A stretch of 64,000 nt of DNA, from assembly GCA_014058105.1 (NCBI GenBank), contig JACGCM010000940.1, positions 1,573,750-1,637,749 on the forward strand. Reading direction: 5' to 3'. The DNA is from Kingdonia uniflora. Taxonomy: Eukaryota; Streptophyta; Magnoliopsida; Ranunculales; Circaeasteraceae. The translations under genes were made by a program, and so were the position numbers. Positions 1 to 10,200 of this stretch are shown in pieces. Under the pieces are notes generated by a model. It had not been told where the DNA came from. It searched no databases and worked only from the letters and a program-made list of their open reading frames with translations. Within the stretch, counting starts at the first letter, position 1. The number at the start of each line of letters is the position of its first letter.

Positions 1-1940
1 ACCGTCTCTTCCTTGGCACTCTATTAGCCAAGCCCTTCTTGGGGATCTTAAAAATTAAGGTTTTCAATTGGATCAATGGGAAATGATAAAATTCTTCATC
101 AGTGAAAGCTTCTTTCTTCGTGCCTTCAGCCTTTTCCTTCAAGGGCACATCAACTTCTTCAGCCTTCTTGTTCTTCTTGTTGGCATTTGTCTTCTTCAGC
201 CATTCACCCTTACCTTTTTTCTTCTCTTCAATCTTTTAATTTTTTTGTTGCCAGGTTCTCGGCTCCGCCTTCTTTATTTTTCCATCTTCTTTCTCATTAC
301 CTCCTTCTCACTTGCATTTTGCAATTTTCTTAGGAGTAGAGAACTGGTACTGCCCAAAGAGTGGAGTAACTCCAAGTGGTAGAGTGTTGTCTCCCACTGT
401 AGACATCAAAATTCATTCCAACATTTTACCATAGTTATGTAATATTTTTCCATGCTCCTCCAACTGGGAGCATACCCTTACCATTATAGCTCCGATCTCA
501 ATGGCAGAAGAACTGCTACCTCCTGCAGGTACACCGACTGCAGGTGCAATGACTGCAGGTACACAGACTACAAGTGCACCGATTGCAGGTGCTTCAATTT
601 GACTTCTCAAAAATATTCAAACAGATGACGATTACAAAGGGCACCTAAGAAATGATAGAAAATACTCTAACAATGATAATATGTATACAAAAAATGACAA
701 AAAAGGACTTCATAATGACAGAAAAGTCAAACAAATGACGAGAAGAGAATAAGAAATGCCAAATCTAAACAAATGAAATGATACGAAACATAAATTAAAT
801 CACAAAGAAGCAATAAAATGAATCAATCATACAAAGAATTGAAGATTAGCATAGCCTCTTGTACATGACCTTGTTGCATGTCAGTCTCAGACGACTTCAT
901 AGCTATTACCAGTAATTTGCGGTTAACAAAAATCTTTTTAAACGTCACAATTTGAAGACGCTTAAAGGATGTCATCCTCCATCCTTGTAGCTTAGGGAAC
1001 AGATGTATGGATTCCTCAATTCTTGGAAATTTCAGGCTAGGAATAGAAAGGAAAGTCCATATCATCAACACCCAGGTACATCCGTGCAGTGATAAGGCTT
1101 TATCAGATTTTTTCCAACGGCCGATCAATAATGGGCAAACTTCACTATTTGACTCCACAAGAAATTATAGGCTTGCTCACCCCAGGGGAATCTGTTGAAC
1201 TGATCTAGATCATCTACCAGATCAGCATACTTCACCCAAACGTTTCTCCCCTTATTCGGAAGGAGAAAGGATAGTATAATTTTTAACAAATTTAATCAAA
1301 GAACATCTTCTACAAAACGAAATAACACAATGTAATGATAAGAGCCTTAGAATATAATAAGCCAAAAATGGAAAATACAATACAAATATTGGAGGGGTGA
1401 GAAATACAATGAAGAACGATGATAAAGAAGATAAAACAAATGATAAATTAAAGTCTTACCCTGATGTCTTTCTAATTTTGCTTATTTTAAAGCATTATCA
1501 ATTTCCTTCAACCCATATGTATTCTTCTTCTTGGGAAATCGCCTCATTCTGAAATTTGTCATATGCTCAGGATCAACAAATAAGATCTCATTTACAATAG
1601 GAGAGACACGTAGACCCAAAATTAGGCAAACATGAATGGGTTTTATCTAAATTATCGTCTCCCAAAATTTGAATTTCATATCACCGAGATGAAGATCGAA
1701 TATTTCCACAACCAACGCCAACATTGTCGTTATTGGGTCAATCAGCAGTAAGGGTATAAATCAGGTGGCACGAAGTGCACCCTTCTCCTCTTCAGGCAGA
1801 GCTGCAAACATTTTGTGAAGTTCCAAGCCTGTACACCGAGAGGTATAATTTTTAGCATTCGAGGTACCCTTTTTAGCTCTACCCTCCTGTGTTTGGTTCT
1901 CCTCGTCAACTTGTTCATTAACTTATTTATCAGACTTCAT
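1..1940 (-). pseudogene. DUF1985-type mobile-element gene, 5' part, decayed
   Basis: A probable ATG lies at 1940 (minus). Exon 1 runs to about 1460, where the donor GTAAGA follows (1459-1454). It reads in one frame through LHKMFAALPEEEKG, LVVEIFDLHLGDMKFKF and LILGLRVSPIVNEILF, broken by about three stops. The next block (about 1230-823) contains DLDQFNRFPWG and, in another frame, FPKLQGWRMTSFKRLQ. These match the order of conserved blocks in plant DUF1985 proteins, which are usually joined to a C48/Ulp1-like protease and carried by transposons. A helical stretch (LEEHGKILHNYGKMLE) lies at 460-413, and a Lys-rich linker (KKGKGEWLKKTNANKKNKK) at about 220-165 continues off the left edge, where a protease domain would be expected. 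Stops and a frame change make it a pseudogene. The family call is from motif order; the exon limits are inferred. Confidence 0.6.
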
Positions 1941-1969
1941 TGTGGAAGAAGAAGAAAAAACAAACTTTA

Positions 1970-3260
1970 ATCAAACACCTAGTACGCAGTAGCCACACAA
2001 ATGATTTGCCGCTTATATAGCACTGAAATCATACACACACACGATGGGTAGAATCACGAAGATTTTTAGAAAATGGTTTGTACGACCGGGATGGTTTTTA
2101 CGGCTGTCAATCACACACATGATTTGTAGAAATGGGATAGTTTTTGTAGTTTTTGCGGTTTTTGCAGTGGTTAGGTAAGAAGAAAGTGTTTGAGGAATGG
2201 GGATGGTTTTTGGTGCCAAAAGGCAGATGAACTCGTTTGAATCACACGTGTTACCTAAGCTTAAAGAACAGTTAACAAATGGCAAATAATATAATTGATG
2301 GTGACAGATTCTGCATGAGCCAATATAACTAATACTTAAACGCATGATAAATTAGTTTTAACAAATGACAACAAAGGCATGTAATGGTGATAGGGTTTGC
2401 CTTACACGTCTCGAAATAGTACTAACACGTGTAGATCGAGGAACAATTTAAATTGGACACCTGGCGTGATAATAATATTTTTAAATGATTTAAACTTTTA
2501 TTATTATTAATTATGAAGTGACAATCGAACTAGTGGAGCCTACGGCCTTACCTGTTACCTTACCTGTGGAGCCCACGGCCTAGAAACCTACTTTAATATT
2601 CAAGTAGTTGATATTTTCAAAACAAATGGTAAAGTTGTATAAAAGAAATGATAAAAAAGACTGAATAAATGGGAAAATAATATAACACAAATGGCAACAA
2701 GCTACTTCCAAATAACATAGATATCTGAAAGAATGCCCGAGTTGAACTAAATAAATTACATATTTTGGTTTACAGCAGCCGCGCAGATGATTTGGCATCG
2801 TTTGTTCCATGAGTTGAGTAGAGTAGAGTACCATCTACAGGAGTTATGAGTACCATCATTTCTTCCATGCCCAAGGAGTAGAGTACTAGTCTTTAATCAA
2901 ATACTTAGTAGGCAGCAGTCACATAGACGATTTATGACAAATAATCGAGACAGTTTTTGCGGTTGAGAAAGAAGAAGAAATTGTTCGATGAATTAGGATC
3001 GCTTTTGGCTCTAAAAACTAGACGAACTCCTGTATACCGCAGGTGATACCTAACCATAAACGATGAGAAGCCTTCTTATAAATAATAAATATGTTCAAAG
3101 GTAAGATAAAATGTACTAAAACAAATGACAAGTAGTTCATGAGATGGTGACAATGTCAGCCTTCCTCGTACACGTGGCTTGATATAATAATTTTAAATGA
3201 GTTAAAGAATTTTTTACAATTTTTTATTACGCCGGTGTAACATTTGTACTTATGGAGCCC
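1970..3260. repeat. Imperfect direct duplication (about 1970-2540 and 2890-3260)
   Basis: The stretch starting near 1970 (tttaatcaaacacctagtac) recurs in mutated form near 2890 (tttaatcaaatacttagtag). The following landmarks keep their order: a gtttttgcggtt run, a block near 2220/3010 ending in gacgaactc or gatgaactc, a gtgatagg/gtgacaat block, and an AT-rich end before gtggagcc / atggagcc. The two copies are offset by about 915 bp. The DNA between them (2541-2889) holds no recognisable gene. Short internal repeats of the type ggagccyacggcc occur near 2536-2582. Confidence 0.5.
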
Positions 3261-3629
3261 AAAAATAGGTGGTTGTCTGCTGTAATATTGTAACTTTAGT
3301 AGGGGCAAATATGGTTTTTCCTCTTGCCATTATCAATTTTGGAATTTATTGTTCCCTGGGTCTGAATTTGCAAAGATGGAAAAAAGTAGTATTTATTATC
3401 ACAATTTCTGTTAAAATAACTACCACACAAACTTTACAAGCGATACGAGATATCATTCTTGTAGCTCAACCAAATAACCATAATACAAGTAAGGTGGTTA
3501 GGACTTCCAAGGCTTTTTGTCACTTCTTAGAGTTTCCATAGAATTTCTGACTACTTACTCACTGTAGATACTTGAATTTGGTTAAAGTAACAAATTCCGA
3601 AAAGCCATAAAGTGTGAATTGATAAGCGT
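3261..3629. other. No gene recognised
   Basis: AT-rich DNA between the duplicated segment and the first Copia-type LTR. A 90-residue open frame (3269-3541) has no recognisable motif and is not supported as a gene. Confidence 0.4.
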
Positions 3630-3783
3630 TGGATTATATAGTATATACGCACATATACTCCTCCTTTAATCCCGCATAGATTAGTAATAGAAGTAGTTTA
3701 GCGACCCCCTGGTATATAAAGGCAGTCAAGCTTGTAATAATTTTATCTTTCAATATCAATATTTTTATATCCCTATTTCTATA
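3630..3783 (+). repeat. 5' LTR of the short-LTR element
   Basis: Begins TGGATTATATAGTATATACG and ends ...CCCTATTTCTATA. It matches the interrupted right LTR: TGGAGTATATAGTATATTTG at 5499, and GATTAGTAATAGAAGTAG here versus GGTTAGTAATAGAAGTAG in the part that resumes after 6884. Confidence 0.75.
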
Positions 3784-3795
3784 TGGTATTAGAGC
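3784..3795 (+). other. Primer-binding site (initiator tRNA-Met type)
   Basis: TGGTATTAGAGC directly after the 5' LTR differs at one base from TGGTATCAGAGC, the common plant Copia primer-binding site complementary to the 3' end of initiator tRNA-Met. Confidence 0.75.
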
Positions 3796-3901
3796 GGGCC
3801 TTTCTTCCACATGTCAAGCCCAATAGCTCACGTGCTACTCTACATTACCCAAATTTTCATTTTCGTGCAGGGCTAAAAAATTATACTACACATGAGGTGT
3901 C

Positions 3902-3984
3902 TGTTGAGATATATAGTCCCACATCGGATACACAAAACCTTGCACCACAAAATATAAGATCCTGGGATTATATGGTATAAGAGC
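3902..3984 (+). repeat. Possible second LTR fragment with primer-binding site
   Basis: TGTTGAGATATATAGTCCCA begins a stretch containing GTCCCACATCGG, a motif common in plant TRIM and Copia LTRs. It is followed by TGGTATAAGAGC at 3973-3984, again like an initiator tRNA-Met site. At about 71 bp this would be a truncated LTR inside the larger element. The call rests on these two motifs only. Confidence 0.35.
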
Positions 3985-5498
3985 TTATTCGATCTTGTAG
4001 ACAACTTACAAGATTTACGCTTTCTTAGATGACAGCTTTTACCGCCGTCACACAACTAAAGCATATTATCCTTCCCAAGTTTTTTTACAATCTTTCCATC
4101 TTTTGGAAAAAGAATTAGGTTTACTTTTTAATTAGCGAAGTCCTAACGTTATGTAGTTTCATAATGGTAACCATGCAACTTGAAGTCGACCTAATGTTTT
4201 TCAACTTTCCTAATCGCAATACAATCGTTGCACTATCAAATCCAGTAAAAAAAAATGTCCATTTATTTGTTTAATGCATTTTTTTAATCGAATGGTTATA
4301 TTGTACTAGTATTTTAATGATTTGGCACAATTAATACGCTACTACAATAGCATTCTTCATGATATAATCAGTCTCTAATCACGAAAGAAATTTTCTTCAA
4401 TTGATTTTTATTACCGATGCTTGATTTGTTGACTCGTCACTTTCTTGGATTTCTTTTAGCTATGGTGCAATTGGCATAAAAGTATTTTACCAGTATCCTC
4501 AAATTTGATCCAACTGCCCATTTTACCCTATCAACCAGTCCGCTATTACCTCTTTCAACTAAGTTTAACCTGGTTGACTAGGTAAGCTCTATTTATTTAT
4601 TATCAACTCGATTATCTCTTGATTTCAAGAAAGGCAACTTCTATTGGGTACTAGGCGCTGATGTAATTTTTCTCTTTGGATCAGAGGAATATACTAACTA
4701 CCCTCCACCACGATCATGAGATATTTCTTTTCATTTAGTGATTCTTCACTTCTCGAGCAATTTCTATTTTCTGGTGTGATTTTCTCTTTTCCTCTAGTGA
4801 TTATCTTTTTTTTTCTGCCTATTTCACAAGCTATAGTTCAAAAATCAAGGTTTTTTAAGAGAGAATTGACAAGCCTTGGTGATTTTTATCGCTTTCTCAA
4901 GTAAATTCTCTTTGACTCACTATGATTTCTTTACCTCTTATTTCATTGCTAAAATGGTTTGAGGCCTATATTTTCTAGATGCAATCTTTTATATTGTATT
5001 CTATTACAAGATGCAATTTCTTTTGTAGAACGGGTGAAGATGCTAAATTTCATCTACCATAATCATCTCTTCCTTGAGTGATTTCTTCCTCGAGTACTTC
5101 TTCATCGAGTGATCTATTATTTAAGTATTTTCCCCCTCTCCAAAGTGATTATCTCTTCCTCCAGTAACTCTCTCTTCCTTGACTAATATCTCTTTTACGG
5201 CCTTTTTACTTTTACCCGAATGTCTCTATTTTCTCAATATTTATTCAAGATATTCATATTATCCTTACGTGTGAAAATGGGCAAGTCGGTAGTTGCCACC
5301 AATTTCACGGGGGATGTGTGAAAGCTTTGAAGTATTTCTGATGTTGCAAAAGGAAGGACTGGAAGATGGTTTATCGAGAGGGGTTCAAAGTTTTATTACT
5401 GAGGGAGTGATTGTATATTTATGTGGGGTTATGTATTAGTTTTTTTATTGTCATCCACCTTGATGCGAGCATGTTTGTATCAATGTGAGGGGAAGTGG

Positions 5499-7014
5499 TG
5501 GAGTATATAGTATATTTGTACATATACTCTTCTAAAAGGTTTGGCTTGTCTCTTTTCGTGTATGTAAAGGTTCATGGTTATCTCAGTCAAAGACAGTGAC
5601 AGGATGAACCAAGAAGGAGGATCTAGGTCTAAAGAATGGAATTGTCGAAGACTGATATTACCGAAGTCGTTTGAAGGAGCTTAAATGTCATTCGAACGAA
5701 TGATCATGTTTCTAGGGTTGAAGACCAATTATCGCAAAGTCTTTCGAAGGAGCTTAGATGTCGTTCGAACGATCATTTTCTACCTCCCCGGAATTTAGGC
5801 CTAGGAGTCTAATTTGCTTAAACGGGCTTGGATGCCATTCGAACGAGTCTCCAGAAAAGCTGAACATCTATTAAAAGGAAACGTTGCCTCTCTTCTTAAT
5901 CTCCCTCTTTTTCTCTTTTCTTTGGCAACAAGTTAATTTCATGAGAGAAAAAATTCCTTTATCAGAAAAACACAAGTTGAGATCAATCAAAACCTAAAAT
6001 GATTGAGATTAATGATTGAGTTAGTGTATCCTACTTCTCACAAAGTATTCTAGAGTGATTCAAGAAGGGTGATACTTGGTATGAGATCAAGGAGCGTCGT
6101 TGCAAAAACGAAGGGGATAGGGCGTGAAGCTATAATCAGAAGAGAGATAATCACGAGACGAGGTTATCTAGTTTGTAAGTATAATTCAAATTAAAAAAAA
6201 TTTGATTAGTGGATTTTTGGTTGTCGTGTTCATCGACAATGACCTGTAGTTTTTCACCTGAGTAAGGAGTATCCACAGGGTGAACAATTGCTTGTGTTGT
6301 TTAAATTACTTGTCTTTAATTTTGATTGTTTCTGTTTAATCCTAGATCATTGATTGATAGAATTAGGTCTGACTTATTTCTCAAAATACGTTAAATACCA
6401 AACACATAGAATTTCAATGTTTTTAGGTTTTGATTGATCTCAAGTTGTGTTTCTGATAAAGGAATTTTTGCTCTCAGGAAAATAACTTATTGCCAAAGAA
6501 AAGAGAAAAAGATAAAGATTGAGAAGAAAGACAACGTTTCCATTAAATAGATGCTCAGCTTTTCTCGGGACTTGTTCAAACGGCATCTAAGACCGTTCGA
6601 ACGAATTAGACTCCTGGGGAAAAATTCTAGGGAGATAGAAAATGGTCGTTCGAATGGCATCCAAGCTCGCTCGAACAACTTTGCGACAATTATTCTTCAA
6701 CCCTAGAAAGATGATCATTCGTTCGAACGACATCCAAGCTCATTCGAATGACTTCGACAATATCAGCCTTTGACAATTCCATTCTTCAGCCCTAAATCCT
6801 CCTTCTTGGTTTATCCTATCACTGTCTTCCACTGAGATAACCGCAGACATTTACATACACGAAATGTGAGTAACCAAAACCTTTCATCTTCCATTAGTCC
6901 TACAGAGGTTAGTAATAGAAGTAGTTTACTAAGCCCCTGGTATATGGGGGCAGTCAAACTTGAAATAATTTTATCTTGGAATATCATGATTTTCCTCTCC
7001 TTCTTATTTCTATA
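5499..7014 (+). repeat. 3' LTR, split by an inserted inverted-repeat element
   Basis: LTR sequence runs 5499-5533, stops at the inserted element, and resumes at 6885-7014, ending ...TTCTTATTTCTATA like the 5' LTR. Compared with the 5' LTR, the inserted element sits in the stretch that reads catatactcctcctttaat there. Confidence 0.75.
5534..6884. mobile_element. DNA element with ~470-bp terminal inverted repeats (MULE- or foldback-like)
   Basis: The left arm, about 5534-6010, is repeated in inverted orientation at about 6420-6884. The outer ends read AAAAGGTTTGGCTTG and, on the other strand, GAAAGGTTTTGGTTAC. The inner ends, near 5995 and 6425, read ATCAATCAAAACCTAAAA on opposite strands. The arms are clearly homologous along their length with scattered substitutions. 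The ~410-bp spacer has no reading frame of note. The flanks ctcttct (left) and atcttcc (right) may be a degenerate target duplication. Long inverted ends with a non-coding core suit a Mutator-like or foldback element. Each arm carries several TTCGAA motifs. A pair of solo LTRs in opposite orientation is less likely, because the homology stops exactly where LTR sequence resumes. Confidence 0.65.
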
Positions 7015-7161
7015 ATACAACATATTGAAATGATATTAGATTTTCATACTTGAAAAGAAAAACAAAAAATATGATAAAAAATAAGGGCCAAAAAGAAACC
7101 CGAGCCAGAGCTATATAACATAAGAGATCGGTCGAGTAAGGCAAGGTTAGGTTATTTCAGG

Positions 7162-7526
7162 TAGAGATATCAATGGTAGGATGGAACAGCGTTGCCCGGT
7201 CCAGTCTGATCTATTAGTAAATGTTTAGGATCCATTTTTTTAGATCTATTAAGAAACTCAATCTGTGAAGATTCGTTCCAGAAAGCTAGCGGGGAGGATA
7301 AGAATTTACCTCAATCTTGTATGCTAAAGATTTGATCTGCTAAAGCTGCGTACTATTGGCGCTAATATTGTCATTATGTACTAACAAAAATGGTTGTAGA
7401 TAGATTTACGATCCACAATGTAATGATCTTATAGGTTTCATATCGGGTTAGATCACTGGGGTTTCTTAACAGATTAGACTAGGATCATAGCAAATTTTGG
7501 TCCAATCCGGTCCATTGATAACCCTA
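7162..7526. mobile_element. hAT-type MITE, 365 bp
   Basis: The left end TAGAGATATCAATGGTAGGA and the right end, read on the other strand, TAGGGTTATCAATGGACCGG are imperfect inverted repeats. Flanks are ATTTCAGG (7154-7161) and ATTTTAGG (7527-7534), an 8-bp target duplication with one mismatch. An 8-bp duplication is the hAT signature. No coding capacity. Related termini occur in the element at 48154-48744. Confidence 0.75.
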
Positions 7527-7772
7527 ATTTTAGGGAATGAAAATGTGAATGCTATTTGAATCCCTATCCATCTTTCTTGACTCTCTTTTTTGTCTATCTT
7601 CACCCAAAGTTTTAAATAAATTCCTACTGCTGAAGGTTTTCCCATTTCAACACATATAAGCGTGTTTTCAATCGATTTCCTACTACTGAAGATTTTCAAA
7701 TGAATGAACAAACGTTTATATCTTACTTACATCCTTTGAATATACATGCTAGTGGAGGACCCAAGCTATCAT
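7527..7772. other. Unique DNA, no gene recognised
   Basis: Includes a short imperfect direct repeat around 7618-7650 and 7676-7703 (ttcctactgctgaaggtttt versus ttcctactactgaagatttt). Nothing else seen. Confidence 0.4.
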
Positions 7773-8136
7773 TATTGGGAATACATACAATAACTATGAT
7801 CTATAACTCAACATGTAAAAGGGATTATACTAACATCTTCTCCTGCTCTCTAAAAATCACCTATTCTTGAGTAGGGTCTTCCCTTGAATTGGCTGCAGAC
7901 CTCAATGGGATGGTTTTTGTATTGTAGCCTCCAAGAGGGACTTCCTCTCTATTTAACCTGATAGGGTTAGAGTGGTCTTTCCATTATACCCTCAACCCTA
8001 ATAAAGAGTAACACTAGGTCCCACCTACCTTAGCTTGATATAACAATTGGGCACAACCAATAACACCTATACGGTCTATTAACATGTTTGCTCGTGAACC
8101 TGAAGAGTAGCACCGATATAGATAGAAAATTCAACA
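7773..8136 (-). repeat. 3' LTR of the minus-strand Copia element
   Basis: Shares with 12933-13295 long near-identical blocks such as acatacaataactatgatct and ctctatttaacctgatag. On the minus strand it begins TGTTGAATTTTCTATC at 8136. A purine tract reading GGGTGGGAGAT lies just upstream on that strand (about 8137-8147). Confidence 0.85.
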
Positions 8137-8169
8137 ATCTCCCACCCGGCGCTAACTTGATTTTAAGAA

Positions 8170-10200
8170 AAATATTTTTAGCCTGATTCACGGTCTTTTA
8201 TGAAAAATGGATGGCCATCCTTTATGTTGTAAAACCACACATGATAATTTTTTGAAGGCAATGTTACATCGAACTTAACTGTCACTCTACGACTACAAAG
8301 ATGGCTAATATGGTTCACGGATAAATTTTAGTCAGGCCTTTGAGCACATGCCTAATTCATATCGTGGACATCAGGCTAGCAACCTCAATAGCTTTCAAGT
8401 ATAATTTCTTTACTAGTGGAGTTTAGCATGTGAATGGCAAATGTACACCTTAATAATGTGCTGGTACATTTCCATTAGTGTCCTGCAACATATGTTTACC
8501 AGACACATGTCATTTCAATACTTAGATAAACCGTCATGCGAAGACCATCGCTCATACTGAAATGAAGCCAAAGGATGTGGAGCCTACCCATATCCAGCCC
8601 AAGCAAACTTGAGAAACCTTTTAGTATTCTCTATAAGAACTTGATACTTAGACAAATGTCATGTGATGAAATCACTCGTATCAAATTTTTTATTACAATT
8701 GCATAATTTAAACTGAATATGTGCACATATAATAACGGATCCAAATATAATAGCAGCTAAATAATCAAAAATCAAATCTGAATGTCAACCAAAATTATAA
8801 CCGGGAATAACTCCTACATGGATAAAGAATCCTAATACAGTAACAGTGAATAAACCAATAACTACTCCCACGTAAAATAGCGATCCTTAAAGAGACTCCA
8901 ACAAAATCTGAGTCAGACTAACCCAAAACCATAAGCTCAATTAATCTCTTATAAACTAATTTATAATCTCTTGTCCTCTTTAAATGGCCAAGAACCTTTT
9001 TGGTTGCCTGCCAGTGAATAATATAAGGGTTATAATGGTACCTTCCTAACATCCTAACAACAAAACTAATGTCGGGTCTCATACAAATCATGCCATAGGC
9101 TTTTGTCTGCTGAAGAAATCAGATGTGACTGCTAGCGAGTAAAATATCATCGACGTACAAAACCATAAATGTAGAATGTCTCCCACTCTAATTGACATAT
9201 ATACAACGATCCATTTGCATTCAATTTCCTTAGAACCTTTAGGTAAATGTGTTAACTCTCACACAGAGTTGTGAGATATAGAATCCATCTCCTCAGTTAT
9301 GGCCTTACGCCAATGATCTGTAAAATAGCGAGCCATAGCTGATCTAAAAGATACTGGATCCTCAAAATTAAATAATTCCCCTTCAACTGAATTAAGATGA
9401 TAACCTAAAGAAATGGCTGAACAAATCTTTCTGGGGGATCTCCGAGTAGGAGCTAGAGGCTGGGCTGAAGTTGGAGCGACAGAAAGCAGAACAGGAGCGG
9501 GTGGAGAAAAAAATCTTAAGGAGAAATGGTACTACGACAGGGTCTGGAGCAATGTCTGGAATCGTACTCGTCATAGTATCAATATCAGATAAACACAGAA
9601 GCATAACAACACTGATCAGAATAGCAGTTGGACTCCGAATTACAGAACCCTCCTCAAAGACAAACTCTATATGAATAGTACTGGTAAAGTGATCTCCCTC
9701 CTCTATGAAATGTACCTGAGCACACTTAACAATCTCCATGGGGCGAGAAAGACAATAAAACCTAAAACTTATCGATCTCTCGGGGAAACCAATGAAAAAT
9801 CAACTGACGGTCCACGAAACTAACTTTTCGATATTCGGGTTAAATAATTTTTCATCTACTGGACAACCCCAAAGAAGCAAGTGATTAAGATTATGATTTC
9901 TCTTAGACCATAGACGATCCAGGAGAAGTGTACTGGGCTACAATACCCTGATCCAGCAAATACTGAGAGAATGATCCCAAAAGTTGACCGTCTTGATCGA
10001 TCTAATCATAATACTCGCCTCCTTGATCTGACTAGATAACCCTGATCTTTCAATCTAGCTATTTCTCAACCTCTAACAGGAAATACTTAAATGAATGGTT
10101 AAGAGATAGAGGATATATCCCATCAACTAGTAAACCAGAACCAATATGGAATTATGAGGAATAATGTCAAAACTACCATGTCTAAAAATGAAAAAATAAC
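8170..10200 (-). pseudogene. Copia pol remnant: integrase end, RT, RNase H
   Basis: In order on the minus strand: near 9880-9740 LLWGCPVDEKLFNPN and FFIGFPERSISFRFYC, typical of the integrase C-terminal side of Copia pol. At 9739-9392 there is an open linker frame. Near 9345-9230 MARYFTDHWRKAITEEMDS and LPKGSKEIECKWIV form the start of the RVT_2 reverse transcriptase. Near 9165-9140 FMVLYVDDILLAS carries the catalytic YVDD. Near 9030-8960 GNQKGSWPFKEDK-like sequence starts RNase H. The distance from the RT start to YVDD is far too short, so the middle of RT is deleted, and YVDD then joins almost directly to the region before RNase H. Several stops. Polymerase for element replication originally; now dead. 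Confidence 0.75.

Larger units (their letters stand above)
3630..7014 (+). mobile_element. Short-LTR Copia-type element without coding capacity
   Basis: Two short LTRs bracket the unit. The left LTR is 3630-3783 and the right LTR is 5499-7014, interrupted by another element at 5534-6884. The left LTR is followed directly by a primer-binding site like that for initiator tRNA-Met. A purine tract, gaggggaagtgg, sits at 5487-5498 just before the right LTR. The internal 1.7 kb has no recognisable gag or pol; the longest frames are short and show no motif. This is the structure of a non-autonomous (TRIM or LARD-like) retrotransposon. I could not find a convincing target-site duplication. Confidence is high for the LTR pair and moderate for the Copia assignment, which rests on the primer-binding site. 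Confidence 0.7.
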
